A program made the position numbers and the translations under genes. A DNA stretch of 64,000 nt, from positions 121,103,434 through 121,167,433 of the forward strand of contig NC_088795.1 in the NCBI RefSeq assembly GCF_011386835.1. Direction: 5' to 3'. The notes under the pieces are model-generated. The model worked only from the letters and a program-made list of their open reading frames with translations, was not told the DNA's origin and made no database searches. Shown here piece by piece: positions 45,407 to 57,129 of this stretch. Numbering within the stretch: position 1 is the stretch's first letter; each line of letters opens with the position of its first letter. This DNA is from Chrysemys picta bellii. Lineage: Eukaryota; Chordata; Testudines; Emydidae.

Positions 45407-45824
45407 TTACTACTTCCAATGTGGTAGCCGTGTTAGCAATTTGCAAACTGGACACCTTTAAATTAGGCTTGAATAAAGACTGGGAGTGGATGGGTCATTA
45501 CACAAAGTAAAACTATTACCCCATGCTAATTTTTCCCCTATTGTTACTCACACCTTCTTTTCAACTGTTGGAAATAGGCCATCCTGATTATCACTACAAA
45601 AGTTTTTTATCTCCTGCTGATAATAGCCCACCTTAATTGATTAGTCTCATTATAGTTGGTATGGCAACACCCATTTTTTCATGTTCTCTGTGTATATATA
45701 TCTTCCTACTGTATTTTCCACTGCATGCATCCGATGAAGTGGGTTTTAGTCCACGAAAGCTTATGCCCAAATAAATTTGTTAGTCTCTAATGAGTACTCC
45801 TTATTCTTTTTACTACTTCCAATG
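45407..45824 (-). mobile_element. Retroposon copy C, 388 bp, with 15-bp target duplication
   Basis: TTACTACTTCCAATG is present at 45407-45421 and 45810-45824, flanking 45422-45809. The body begins 'tggtagccgtgttag' and ends with the reverse of the block shared with copies A and B ('cacgaaagcttatgcccaaa', 'tttgttagtctctaatgagt'). It is the longest of the three copies. The strand is chosen from the shared block. No coding frame and no tRNA boxes were recognised. Confidence 0.8.
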
Positions 45825-47310
45825 AATCAGGAACCAAACTCTGATCACCTTTAACTCCTGCTGATTTCATAGGCAATTGAGGTAGTTCAGCACAGCATCT
45901 CGCAGGACTGAGCTATCCTGCATTACAAGGTGCAGAAATAAGCTAATGCTTTCAGAGAAGAGAAAATTAGGAGGCTGCAACTAATACCATTTGGCAAAAG
46001 GTTTGCATACAAATTTTCTGTCTCCCTTAGGAACAATTAAATGAAACCAGTTATATTTGCATATTAAAATAACTTATCAGTTTCCCTCATCTGAAAATGT
46101 TTTATGAGAATCTCATCTATTTTCATACAAGAAACCACATGAGAGCTATCTAATTTGAATGCTCAAATCCTTCTGTCCAGAACCAAGTAGAAAATGAGAA
46201 TTCATATACATTTTTCAATAATATTCACAAAAGGAAGCTTAATATTTTTGCAGTCTGGAGATGAGTTGTAGTTAATACATTTTAATGACTGCATATTGCT
46301 TTGTAAAATCATTTGCGCTCATTAATTTCAAATCTAGTTTTAGATCATTTAAAGGTATATTATTAACTAGTACAGGGAAATGTTGAGGACTTTTCAATTA
46401 ATATCAAGTGAGGAAGCCTAGCTTTCTGAAGTGTGTTTAACTCTTAAGAACCGGCTACCAGTGGTTGGTTATATTTTATTGGCCTATATAAAAATAATTT
46501 CAACTTCTTTTTTCTCTTAGCTGCCATGATTGTTTAAAGATCAAAAACAAAGCAAACCCCAAAACAAACATTATTTTGAAGCTCTCAGTAACAAAGAAGA
46601 CAGGATCCTGAATGTATGTAGATTTTGATCTTTAAAAAACAAAGCAACTTCAAGTAAAGGAGGTCCGTTCAAATCTCTGTGTGCCTTCGACATAGATTTA
46701 GAAACCTGGAGGGGTTGTATCTTAAACCATCCAAAGCAGCAGCACTACATCTTCCCTCCACCCCATCCTACCATGCATTGTTTCAATGCCACTCAGCAGA
46801 CCAATGTGACTTGATAACTCCATCCCCAAGTCAGCAGACTTGGTGCAGGAGAGTTCCTAGACAGCTGAAGGGATGGAATCTCTAATACAGGAAAGTGGGT
46901 AGTAGAGGAACTGCTGGGCAGCTGCTATCAAAACCTTAAGGGTACAGCAGTTTTTGTGGTTATTGCACTTCCTTCTATTGGTGGTGGTGATGAAGCTGAA
47001 TGGAAGGGTTGTATGGCTTATATGTGTGGTCGCGGATTCACTGATATGGCCTTCTTCCATTTCCCCTCCAAACTTGAAGCAGTATGAATGATGGTTCTGC
47101 AGAACATGGCTCCATAGTGCTCAGGTGATATAGACTCCTATATGGGCTTCCAGGTCCTGCCCCACCCTTTTCCAAAGCACAGATGCATGCATTCCTTTAT
47201 AGTGCCCATCAGGGGCACCAGGGTGAGTGAAAGATTTGCCCCAGCTTACATCTTAAGTTTTCCTTCCAGGTCAGCATGAATCTCTATATGTACATTGTAT
47301 TCAAATGGGG
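45825..47310. other. No gene seen
   Basis: AT-rich. No frame with a recognisable domain. Confidence 0.4.
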
Positions 47311-47319
47311 ACAAACACT

Positions 47320-48090
47320 TCAAAATATAATGCAAAGCACTCCATTTAGGAAGGAACAATCAGTTGCACACATACAAAATGGGAAATGACTGCCTCAGAA
47401 GGAGTACTGCAGAAAGGGATCTGGGGGTCATAGTGAACCACAAGCTAAATATGAGTCAAGAGTGTAACACTGTTGCAAAAAAAAGCAAACGTCATTCTGG
47501 GATGTATTAGCAGAAGTATTGTAAGCAAGACATGAGAAGTAATTCTTCCGCTCTACTCTGCGCTGATTAGGCCTCAACTGGAGTATTGTGTCCAGTTCTG
47601 GGTGCCACATTTCAGGAAAGATGTGGACAAATGGGAGAAAGTCCAGAGAAGAGCAACAAAAATGATTAAAAGTCTAGAAAACATGACCTATGAGGGAAGA
47701 TTGAAAAACATGGGTTTGTTTAGTCTGGAAAAGAAAAGATTGAGAGGGGACATGAAAACACTTTTCAAGTACATAAAAGGTTGTTACAAGGAGGAGGGAG
47801 AAAAGTTGTTGTTGTTAACCTCTGAGGATAGGACAAGAAGCAATGGGCTTAAATTGCAGCAAGGAAGGTTTAGGTTGGACATTAGGAAAAACTTCCTAAT
47901 CGTCAGGGTGGTTAAGCACTGGATAAATAGTCTAGGGAGCTTGTGGAATCTCCATCATTGTAGATTTTTAAGAGCAGGTTAGACAAACACCTATCAGGGA
48001 CAGTCTAGGTAATACTTAGTCCTGCCATGAGTGTAGGGGACTGGACTAGATGACCTCTTGAAGTCCCTCCAGTCTTATGATTCTATGATA
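47320..48090 (+). mobile_element. CR1 LINE, 5'-truncated
   Basis: Same subfamily as 20470-21965, starting within the C-terminal RT region ('ggaaggaacaatcagttgca'). A 126-codon frame at 47602-47982 carries [24 protein letters not shown] CR1 sequence. It ends in the canonical 'ccagtcttatgattctatga' tail. Confidence 0.88.
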
Positions 48091-48094
48091 AAGA

Positions 48095-49425
48095 CTTTTA
48101 GCATCAATATTTTGACTGAACAAGAGGTAGTTCTGTACACCAGCTGTGAAAGAACTCTCTTGAATACAGCCAAGTGTTTTTCACTTTCCATGAGTGACGT
48201 TTACTGTAGATTTATTTCCAGCCTTGGTAGATTGTTTTTCTACTGCAGAGAGTAGTAAAAGCAGAGGGGAGTTTGGAATTAAAGTTGGGGCTGGAGCTTT
48301 AATTATGTCCTTATTTTGGGGTTTTATTACTTTTCTGATAAGCTCCTTGTGTTCTCCCTCCCCCACACCAAATATATATTAGTTCACTCTCTTTGTAGAT
48401 TGTTACCATTAGTCTGCACCTTTATTAAAATTTATAAATATACTTTGCTCAGAGTATGCTTTTCAAATCTAAGCAATGGTCTGACATTCCATACATATCT
48501 TATATAGCATTCTGCAACACCAAACATTTTAAGCCAAAATTTAGAAAAAAAATACTGCTATAGAAGTATAAAGTCAGGGGATTTAATAGCATTAGCAGAT
48601 CCTTGCACAGTGACTTGATCAGAAACTCTATCCAGGTGTCCTGTTGCTTCTAGCACCCAAATCTACAAGATAGCACATACAGTAGCTTTTGAATCCGTTT
48701 GCTTTGGGCTGGCAGGTCGGCCACAACAGCTGTTGCTCTGGACCATGGTTAATCGTCTTGGTCAGGAACATACTCTGGTTGGCCTGGTCAGGTCCCTTTC
48801 TTTATTGGTCCTTCTCAGGCCAGGCAGAGCTGGATGAGCTGTCTCATCTCGCTGTGTTGGTGCAGTGCCCTGCAGTTGAGTTCAGGATCAGGTGGAAAGA
48901 CGAGAGAGATAGAGATAGAACAGGAGGAAGATAGGGAGGCAGAAAGAGCACACGAGGGAGGGGAAGACAGAGCAAGATCTCACTTGTGCAGCCTCACTGC
49001 ACAGGCTGGGGTCCCTCGCTGATACAGTGATGATGGACAAGCGTTCCCACTGGAGTGTCATGGTCTGGTGTCATGGCATCAATCCTTTCACTGCAGCTCT
49101 GATGGTGTTAAAAGTTCTTTTCTTCCCACAAAAGTCTCTTTTTGTTAAGGGCCCAAAAAAGCCACCAATTAGACCAAATTTCCAACACACCAATTTTGAT
49201 TAATTGATTTCCAATCCTCTGCTCCTCTTGTTTACAAGTCATAATCTTAATATAGTTCTTGATTGGCAACCATAGAACCTTTCTGGTTAAATTTATTCAA
49301 TCTTTCTGTCTCTTCTTACATTTTTTCTTAAGCAGTTTTATATAACAGATCATTGTGACAATTCATAAACCTTTACCACTTCTCACCAGTTGGGCTAACA
49401 ATTAATGTGGGCCTACTAGGCTTCC
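48095..49425. other. No gene seen
   Basis: No recognisable repeat. The short purine-rich block at 48895-48975 encodes only low-complexity frames. Confidence 0.4.
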
Positions 49426-49429
49426 ATTA

Positions 49430-49640
49430 TTATAACAGTGGCTAGGGCACTATACTGCGACTCAGGAGCCCTGGGTTCTATTCTTGAATCTGGCCTGCTG
49501 GGTGATCATGGGAAAGTCACATTACCTCTCTGTGCCTCAGTTTTCCTTTCATTAAAATGGGGATAATGATATTGACCATCTTTGTACAGTGCCTTGAAAT
49601 CTACTGATGACAAGTGCTATATAAGAGCTAAGTATTTTTA
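49430..49640 (+). repeat. MIR-like SINE relic
   Basis: 'agtggctagggcactatact', 'gtcacattacctctctgtgc' and 'aaaatggggataatgatatt' in MIR order, nearly full length. Confidence 0.7.
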
Positions 49641-50244
49641 CTGTAATAGCTCAAAGCTCAATGAAGTCTCATTTAATCCACCCGATTGTCCCTACCTGCT
49701 GGAGGTCCAGTCCGGAATAACTCACATGACTTCCTTCTATGGAGCACCATGATGTCCTAGAGAAAATTGCTTTGCACCTTGTGCAATTACTTGTGCCTGT
49801 GCAAAGTGGGTGTACAATGCTACCACGACAGAATGGTTGGGATTTATACCCACTCTGCACTGTTTTGCATAAGTACAAATGATTGCACAAGGCACCAGTA
49901 GGGGAGAATCGAGGGCCTCTAGCTTTGAGTGCAAAGTCACTTTCATCCCAGTCGCTTGCTGTCATATCCAATAATAAGCCCATATCCAATAATAGCACTA
50001 CAGGGTTACGCAAGGGGGTACTTTATCACTAAAAGAGCTATTTTATGTCTTAGACTTTAGGTGAAGGTCCCTTCTACTGTCTCTTCTGGGTGCTCAGATA
50101 GAAATTAAAGATCTCTTGGTACAGAAATGACTCAGGATATTGGGCTGTAGACCCTTTCAAGCCACAGGACCTCATTGTCCTCCAACATAAATCAGCAATA
50201 ACTCCATCATTTTCTTCTTCTTTCCTTTTGTCTTTTCTGCTCTT

Positions 50245-50475
50245 TCCCAACTCCTCCAGGCTGGATCAGACCCCTGGTCCATCTGGTCCATTGACTTGCC
50301 TCAGTACAAGATGCCTCCAAGAAATCTGCCCAAGACAGAGGTGGGATAATATATCCCCCACGTTAGGTCTGTTCCTAATCTGTGAGAAGTAGAGCTTGTC
50401 CTTAAGCCCTGAAGCATGGAGTTTAATATCCTTGCAAATGTTTTGTTATCATTGATCCAGAATAACTCTGGATAT
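50245..50475 (+). repeat. Old interspersed repeat, second copy of the 32.2 kb family
   Basis: 'gctggatcagacccctggtc', 'ggtccattgacttgcctcag' and 'aagccctgaagcatggagtt' parallel the 32225-32480 copy. Confidence 0.5.
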
Positions 50476-51028
50476 CCTTGTTATCGGTATAAAAGTCCAG
50501 GACAGGATGTGCCTCTGCCTTCTACAGCTTTCCTCACTCTTCTACTTCTGGCTGCTTCTACACTTTGACCCAGCCTACCAACCGCCTGCTGGAAATGACA
50601 CTTCTTTCTTTGTTCAAGCCTCTTTATACTCCCCGCTCCCCGCAACACCCTGTTTCATTCATTGCTCAGCTATGTTTGAAACTGTAATATAAAAAAGATG
50701 GAGAATAACCTCTTCCATCTGGCAAATTGTTGAGAGTCAGGCGTTGCTGATGTGGAGGTGAGGGGTGTGGAGGGACTGGATACCTTCTTAAATGCTGGTA
50801 AAAGCTCCACTGTCATCGTGTGTTGATATCTACGTGCTTCTGCATTAAATTGGTGCCAGTTTTCAGGAATGTAGATCTTTCTGGTGCTGGTAAGAATGGC
50901 TTTTTGGTTCACTGAAAGAAAATATGTATACTTTAAAAAGTCAGATTTCCTAGAAATTCGAGGTGCATAGAAATGATCTTTGATGAAAGTTTGATCCACT
51001 CCAGCAGTTGCGTTACACAAAGACCTTT

Positions 51029-51262
51029 CAGTAACTCAGGGGTTCTCAAACTGGGGGTCGGGACCCTTCAGGGGATCATGAGGTTATTACGTGGGGGGCT
51101 GCGAGCTGTCACCCTCCACCTCAAACCCCACTTCACCTCCAGCATTTGTAATAGTGTTAAATATAAAAAAAGTGTTTTTAATTTATAAGGGGGGTCATAC
51201 TCAGAGACTTATTGTGTGAAAGGGGTCACCAGTATAAAAGTTTGAGAGCCACTGCAGTAACT
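51029..51262 (+). mobile_element. hAT-type miniature transposon
   Basis: The body 51037-51254 (218 bp) is flanked by perfect CAGTAACT duplications. The ends CAGGGGTTCTCAAACT and AGTTTGAGAGCCACTG pair at 14 of 16 bases. Non-coding. Confidence 0.9.
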
Positions 51263-51669
51263 TAATTTCCTCTTTTAGTGCAGTTCTCCTGGATGATGTT
51301 TTCCCTAATTTTAAAAGTATGACTGTAGATTGCAGGGGGTGGAATAAAACCCTTCTAGATTAGTGAAGTACAGTGTCTTGATGGTTGACTCCCTGCCTGG
51401 GCAAACTATGATATTTACATTCAGAATCAGCAGCAGCTGATTGCAGGTATTTATGAACGCTACATTACTTGCAGTTACCACCAATCAGCTGGAAACTAGG
51501 ACTGCAGGATATGAGCAATAGACACTTTTTTATATCAAATTGCTGAAGAGGTCACATGGATAATGAATACTTAGTCTTAGTGCCTCTTGAAGCTGCTGTT
51601 GAATTAGTCTGTGCTCTGCACTGCATGATGATAGAATAAAATAACATCATGTACTCCATTCTCAGGGTC

Positions 51670-51835
51670 ATCTAAAGGGCTTGCCTACACACAAAGTTAT
51701 ACCATTTGAACTGTAATGGTATAGTTAAAGCAGTACAACCACCCCAGTGCAGACAAATGAAAATCGGTATAAATGTGCGCTATACATGTATACAGAAACA
51801 GTTATACTAGTACAAAAACTGGGTGTAGTCCAAGG
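51670..51835. repeat. Miniature-element-like segment
   Basis: 'gggcttgcctacacacaaag' at the left end recalls the terminal class at 27689. The interior shares 'gtatagttaaa' with 39220-39385. Confidence 0.45.
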
Positions 51836-51871
51836 AAGGAGAGGTGATGCCGTAGAAGAGAGAAATAATGG

Positions 51872-52030
51872 TTTTGTGGTTAAGGCAATGGATTGACATT
51901 CTGGAGACTGGTTTTGAGTCCCTGCTGTGCCGCAGACTCCCTGAGTAACCCTGGCTAAATTATTTAACATTTCTCTGCCTCAGTCTCCCATCTGTAAATT
52001 GAGGATAATACTTCCTTTCTCTCACTGTTT
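51872..52030 (+). repeat. MIR-like SINE relic
   Basis: 'tgtggttaaggcaatggatt', 'ttgagtccctgctgtgccgc' and 'tctgcctcagtctcccatct' follow MIR order. Confidence 0.6.
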
Positions 52031-52149
52031 GTCTGTTTAGATTGCTTTTGAATTTGATTGATACAAAACTGCTTGGACTTTGGTTTCCACTGATTTTTGT
52101 GTTAAAGCACTGCAATCTGGAAAATAATGAATCTGTAATTACACAACTA

Positions 52150-52410
52150 GGGATTGGTAATACAGCAGTGCCTTGAGGTCCCAGTGGAGATCTGAGCCCT
52201 GCTGTGCTAGGTGCTCTGCATGGACATATAATGGACATATTGGGGGCTCCTGCCCCCAAAGAGCTTACAGCTGAAATAGACAAGACAAAGGGTAAAAGGA
52301 GAAAAAGAGAAGCACAGAGAGAAAGTAAATTATTTAGTCATGGTCACTCAGTAGATCATTGGCAGCGCTCCCAGTCCAGCGACCTACCCAATAGACCACA
52401 CAGCATCTGA
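52150..52410 (+). repeat. L2-like repeat fragment
   Basis: 'gctgtgctaggtgctctgca', 'tgcccccaaagagcttacag' and 'aatagacaagacaaagggta' in the order of old L2/MIR-related repeats. Confidence 0.5.
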
Positions 52411-53243
52411 CTCATAGCACTTGATATAGCGAATATACAGATAGTTCCCTTTTTGTGCCCTGTGCAAGGGCTGAGGAAAATCAGTCTCAGTGTTTGGAGG
52501 GGAATGTGGGCTAGCTCTGTCTGTGCTCTCCAGAGAGTAGGACAAAGGCAAGAGGAGAGAGAGCTGTACATGGAACTGGAGACTACTGTATCATTGTTGT
52601 GAACTGCAGAAGGCAACACACATCACAAAAACTGTTCTTATGAATATGTGAGTGTTTTGCATTGTTTAAGTGTGATATCCGGGTTGGACTAAATTTTGGG
52701 GTTTGAACCCAAACTCCAAAGAAAACTTGAAGACTGTGAAGTGAACCCAACTGTCTTGAGGATGAATATCTCAGTCCCTGGTAAGGAAAACAGTGGATTT
52801 TGGGCTGCTGTAGTCTCAGCAATCTGCAGTGTTTTGTTCATGTCTACATGCATCAGGCTCACACATTGTGAAGTTGCCTTTGGACTCCATTTAATACATT
52901 TAAGTCAGGTAGTACATGTTCATCTCTTCTAGCTTGCCAGGATTATGTCATGTTACCTATATAGGTACATTAGTTAAATTATACATCCAGCTGAACTTTA
53001 TCACACAGAGCAGAACAAAGGGAGATGCTATAATTAAATCTACACTTCTGTCCAAATCACACAATCAACAAAACCACACAATTAAATGTCCGGCAGTCTG
53101 GAAGTTAAAGTGCTTATTTGTGTCAAGCTAGGACTCTGATTATTTTATTGATTTGTTTCCACTCAGTTCATTATTACTAAAGAAATATTTTTGTGAGGGG
53201 AGTTAACCTCCATTCCTTCTATTACTACGACTGTAGCTACAGC

Positions 53244-53272
53244 ATGTGTGTGTGTGTGTGTGTGTGTGTGCA
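53244..53272. repeat. (TG)n microsatellite
   Basis: About 13 uninterrupted TG units. Confidence 0.9.
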
Positions 53273-53354
53273 GGCACACGTGTGGCCATTTGATCATTGC
53301 TTTGTAGTTTGCATCCAAGTTCAACAAAGTTCAAGGTTAGAATCTGTAGATAAC

Positions 53355-53548
53355 CAACACTTTCTAGTATCAGGGGGTAGCCGTGTTAGTCTGTATCTAC
53401 AAAAACAACAAGGAGTCTGGTGGCACCTTAAAGACTAACAGATTTATTTGGGCATAAGCTTTCGTGAGTAAAAACCTCACTTCTTCTTGCATCCGAAGAA
53501 GTGAGGTTTTTACTCACGAAAGCTTATGCCCAAACAACACTTTCTAGT
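53355..53548 (+). mobile_element. Retroposon copy B ending in a perfect 40-bp hairpin
   Basis: CAACACTTTCTAGT occurs at 53355-53368 and 53535-53548, flanking the insert. The insert starts 'ggtagccgtgttagtctgta' and shares 'tggcaccttaaagactaaca' with copy A. Its last 88 bases are a perfect inverted repeat: arms 53447-53486 and 53495-53534, with the 8-base loop TTGCATCC. The second arm ends at the target duplication, so the fold was made at or before insertion. Confidence 0.85.
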
Positions 53549-53635
53549 CAATGACTAGATTGCTAAGGCATGACACTGTAGATTAGTGAGAGTTGTCATA
53601 AAGGGTTTTCTACCCCACTATGGAAAATGTCAAGG

Positions 53636-53968
53636 TTTTTTGCAAAAATTTGAATACCAAAATATTTTAGCTCAAAACCAAATAGATTATGGTGAAGGGA
53701 AGAAGATGCACCATCCCTGGTTATGGTGCTTCATGGTAGAAGTAGTCTGCTGGGGAGGCCAGCCCACATCGGAGAATGGGGACATGAGGCAACTGAACTA
53801 TGTCTATGAAGCACTGCAGCAGCATATGCAATTCAAAATACTTTAACTTTTGGGGGAAATATTTTGGATTTAGGGAGGTTTTTTTTTAAAAAAACAACAA
53901 AATTTCAAAGTTTTCTGCAGAAAGGAGACACATTTCATGAAAAATGTCAATGGAAAAGGTTTAACCAG
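53636..53968. repeat. AT-rich TAGAGCTG-family element
   Basis: Ends 'ggtttaaccagccccga'; the inner part carries 'tttgggggaaatattttgga' words. The left end is unclear. Confidence 0.4.
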
Positions 53969-54309
53969 CCCCGATATTGGCCCTATTTTATATTTCTGTT
54001 TATACAAAGAGACCTACAAGTCGGCATAAAGAGATCTTCCTTCTTAGTGAACAGTATCCTTAAGCCTGATCAGGAGGCTTTACTTATTCAAACCTCCCAG
54101 ACCTCCCATTTGCCTGTGCAATGCAACTTTCAATGTTGCCAGGATTTCCAAAATATCTATGGGGGCCAAAATTCATGGGCACAGACACATCTGCCTCTTC
54201 CTTTCTCTACATTAGGAAAAATAAGGCTAACTACCTCATTGTACACCTTGGCCATTTTCCTAGAGCAGGGTACATCCACTTTGCTGTACCTGGTTGAGGT
54301 CTACCCTAA

Positions 54310-54455
54310 ATGCAAATGGACATTTTTCTTCAAAATGTTTTGGTTTTCACTGAAAAGATGAAAAGAAAATTGTGTTCACAAAAATTTTTCATTTTGCCAT
54401 AAAGCTGTTTTCCATTGAAAAATATTTTGCCAAAAAAATTTCAACCAGCTGTATA
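54310..54455. repeat. AT-rich TAGAGCTG-family element, fragment
   Basis: 'aaatgttttggttttcactg', 'tttccattgaaaaatatttt' and right end 'tttcaaccagctgta'. Confidence 0.5.
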
Positions 54456-55099
54456 GGTGAGCCTGATTTTTCCATACATTGACGCTTCTGTGGTCATTCA
54501 CATTTGCACAAAGTGAATACAAAACACTGCTGAATCCAAATGATAGTGTTTTGTACCTACTTTGAACAGACGTTAATGACTGCACAAAGTGCAATGCCGT
54601 GGAGAACCAGACCCAGTTATATTGTGTCTTATCTACCCGACTACAATTTCTCAGTGCCATCATACTTCAACAGTCGAGTTGGAAGTGGTTTTCAAGATTC
54701 CAGTTTTAAATCTTCTGTGCACTATTCTAGATGACCTCTGAACCAAGAGATAGAAACAAGCAGAGCTCATGGCACACTTAATAAGGTACATATTTCTCTA
54801 ATTATAATTATAGCACCAAGAATTTCATTCGCAAAAGATTATCTTAGACTCCAAGGTAGATAGTATTTGACATTTTAGTAAAGGTTCTTTGATTGCTTGT
54901 TTTTCATTTTGCTTAGGGCTCTGTTCTACTTCATTAAGATTGTGGCAAGTGTTTTTCTTTCTCAAGATTAAATTTAGTTTCCAACGAAGACCTAGTCTTA
55001 CTGGTAGAGATGATGAGCAAATCTCCAGGGCACATCTCCAAATTCCACCCCCCACAACAATATCCCTTATGAGGGCACATCTCCCAGTGATAAACATAT

Positions 55100-55851
55100 C
55101 TCTAGAGCAGTGGTTCCCAAACTTTAACAACCTGTCAACCCCTTACACTAAAATGTCAAGTCTCGTGAACCCCCTCCTAAAAATGAATATTTCCAGGGAT
55201 TTTCTCCTTCGCCAGAGTATAAATAATAAAAGTAGTGATCTTGGAAATATAAAATTTGTTTTTATGTCATGCTTATTACACACTATTTATTATTATTTAT
55301 CATTACAGTATTTGTATTACATTATGAAAATGGCAACTCTCTTCCAAGATCTCACTTTTGTAGCTTGTATCACTTTGAATAAGCCTGTTATAAGACAAGG
55401 CTCCTATGTTTAATCAAGAAGTATCAGATGTGAAACAGCATGAAGGTATTTAAGAAGCCAACTCAGAGTTCCTCCTACACAAGCATTCAGGTCTTGAGCA
55501 GTCCACGCAAAAACCCACGTTACAACAAAGCTTAAACTTGTTCTTGATAATAATTTTAAAAACAATACTAACTGTCTATTTAATTTTAAAAACAGCAAAA
55601 AATATCCACCTTCCTTTCCATTTCTTATAAGGAGTCTTGAAGTTTAAATCTCCTCAGTGTGATAGATATGCTTGCTTTGATCTGGTTAGCTCTTGGAAGT
55701 CCAGGGGCTCCGGGCTACTGGCAAAGTGCTGCTTGGGGTCCCTAGGGACAGCTCTGTCCGCAATTAGGGAATTTTTTCCTGAGAACCCCCTGTAACATTT
55801 CACAAACCTCCAGGGTTCACGAACCCCAGTTTGGGAACCACTGCTCTAGAG
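55100..55851 (+). mobile_element. hAT-type non-autonomous transposon
   Basis: The body 55108-55843 (736 bp) has perfect 16-bp terminal inverted repeats (CAGTGGTTCCCAAACT) and perfect CTCTAGAG target duplications. The palindromic CTCTAGAG fits the hAT target preference. No transposase frame. The 174-codon plus frame overlapping its left end is a chance frame. Confidence 0.92.
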
Positions 55852-56732
55852 GAGTTTCACGGGACAGTCGATGGAATTGGGGATGGTGCTGTGACTTGGC
55901 CATGTGGAATGTAGCGCTTCTGGAAGCACATAGCCCTCTGCAGCTGTAGGAGTCACTACTATAAAAGCAGCTGAAGGGCACTAAATAGAGAGTTCTGTCA
56001 AAATCCAATTTTCTGAACATCAGTCTTATCAACGACTGCTTATCTGGACCATTTCTCTGCCACCAAAGTCATCTTCCTGCCACCAAATGTGACTCCAATC
56101 CCCCTGCAAGTGGCTGGAAAGGTTTGAAAAGAGAGAGATTTGATGGCAAAGAAGAGATGAAGTTCTTTCAGACAAAGAAAAATCAGGCATACTGTTTACA
56201 TCTGTTACCACTGATTACACTGCTCTACAGCCAAAATGTTTCTGAAATAAATGTAGTCAAACTTTACTAATTCTGGGTCACTGAGAACGAAAATGATGCT
56301 TAAAATTGTTGATTGGCTCTACTTTTCAAGATATGCTATTGGGTCAGTATATACGACCCTTGACCTGGGAATGGCGGAGCGGAGGATAAGTGAGTTATAA
56401 AGGGAAGGGATCTCAATTTAAACCAGAAATGACTAAAATACATCTTTGACTGGATCTATGAATAAATCTATGACTGGGTTTGGACAGTACTTGCTTTTTA
56501 GGCAAAACAATGAATGATGCAATCTGAAGCTGGTATTGCATCATACATGATATGAATTGCATCATGTTATTCCTAGAAGTCATGGATGATGCAATCATAA
56601 TGAAGCTTACATCACTCTGCTTAACAAATTGCCCTATATCAGCTCTAGAAATCATACAGTGTCATGCTCTCTTATTTGTCAGTGTTTGATTTTGCAAAGG
56701 GACACATTTCTGTTTAGCCAAAGTGAGCAGAG

Positions 56733-57060
56733 ATGCCTTGTACTTGTGTGAACAGTGCAGATAACTTCTGCTATGTTTGTGGTGAAGTGACTTTTGCATC
56801 ACAAAAGCGCAGTATAACCACTATGGTTAAGGAAGCCTATCAGCTTTATTTTGGCTGCAAAATTGGAGATCAGGACAAGAGGTGGGCCCCACACATATGC
56901 TGCAACACTTGTGCAACAAATCTTTGCCAGTGATTTAACAGGAAAAGGAAATCTATGCCTTTTGCAGGGCCAATGATTTGGAAAGAGCCAACAGATCATA
57001 CCAGCAATTGCTACTTCTGCATGGTGCCTCCAGTTGAGAATACAAGAGACAAGCCAAGAA
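56733..57060 (+). pseudogene. Cysteine-rich protein gene fragment with in-frame stop
   Basis: A 66-codon frame from ATG at 56733 ends in TGA at 56931-56933 just after HICCNTCATNLCQ. The same frame then stays open for about 40 more codons (NCYFCMVPP) to a TAG near 57070. Cys pairs (CYVCG, HICC, NTC, CYFC) suggest a zinc-binding N-terminal domain. The sequence looks like the start of a repeat-borne gene found in animal genomes, but I cannot name the family. AATAAA occurs near 57125. It is broken by the stop and has no recognisable C-terminal part. Confidence 0.45.
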
Positions 57061-57129
57061 GCGCCGAGTAGACACTGAATAGGACTAAACTATGTACATA
57101 ATAGTTTTTTGCCTTTTGGTTCATAATAA

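Noticed and set aside
53864..54361. 165-codon plus-strand frame
   Set aside because: Spans two AT-rich repeat copies and the gap between them; Lys/Phe-rich low-complexity start, no domain.
54889..55413. 174-codon plus-strand frame
   Set aside because: Crosses the left boundary of the hAT element at 55108, so it predates neither sequence as a unit.
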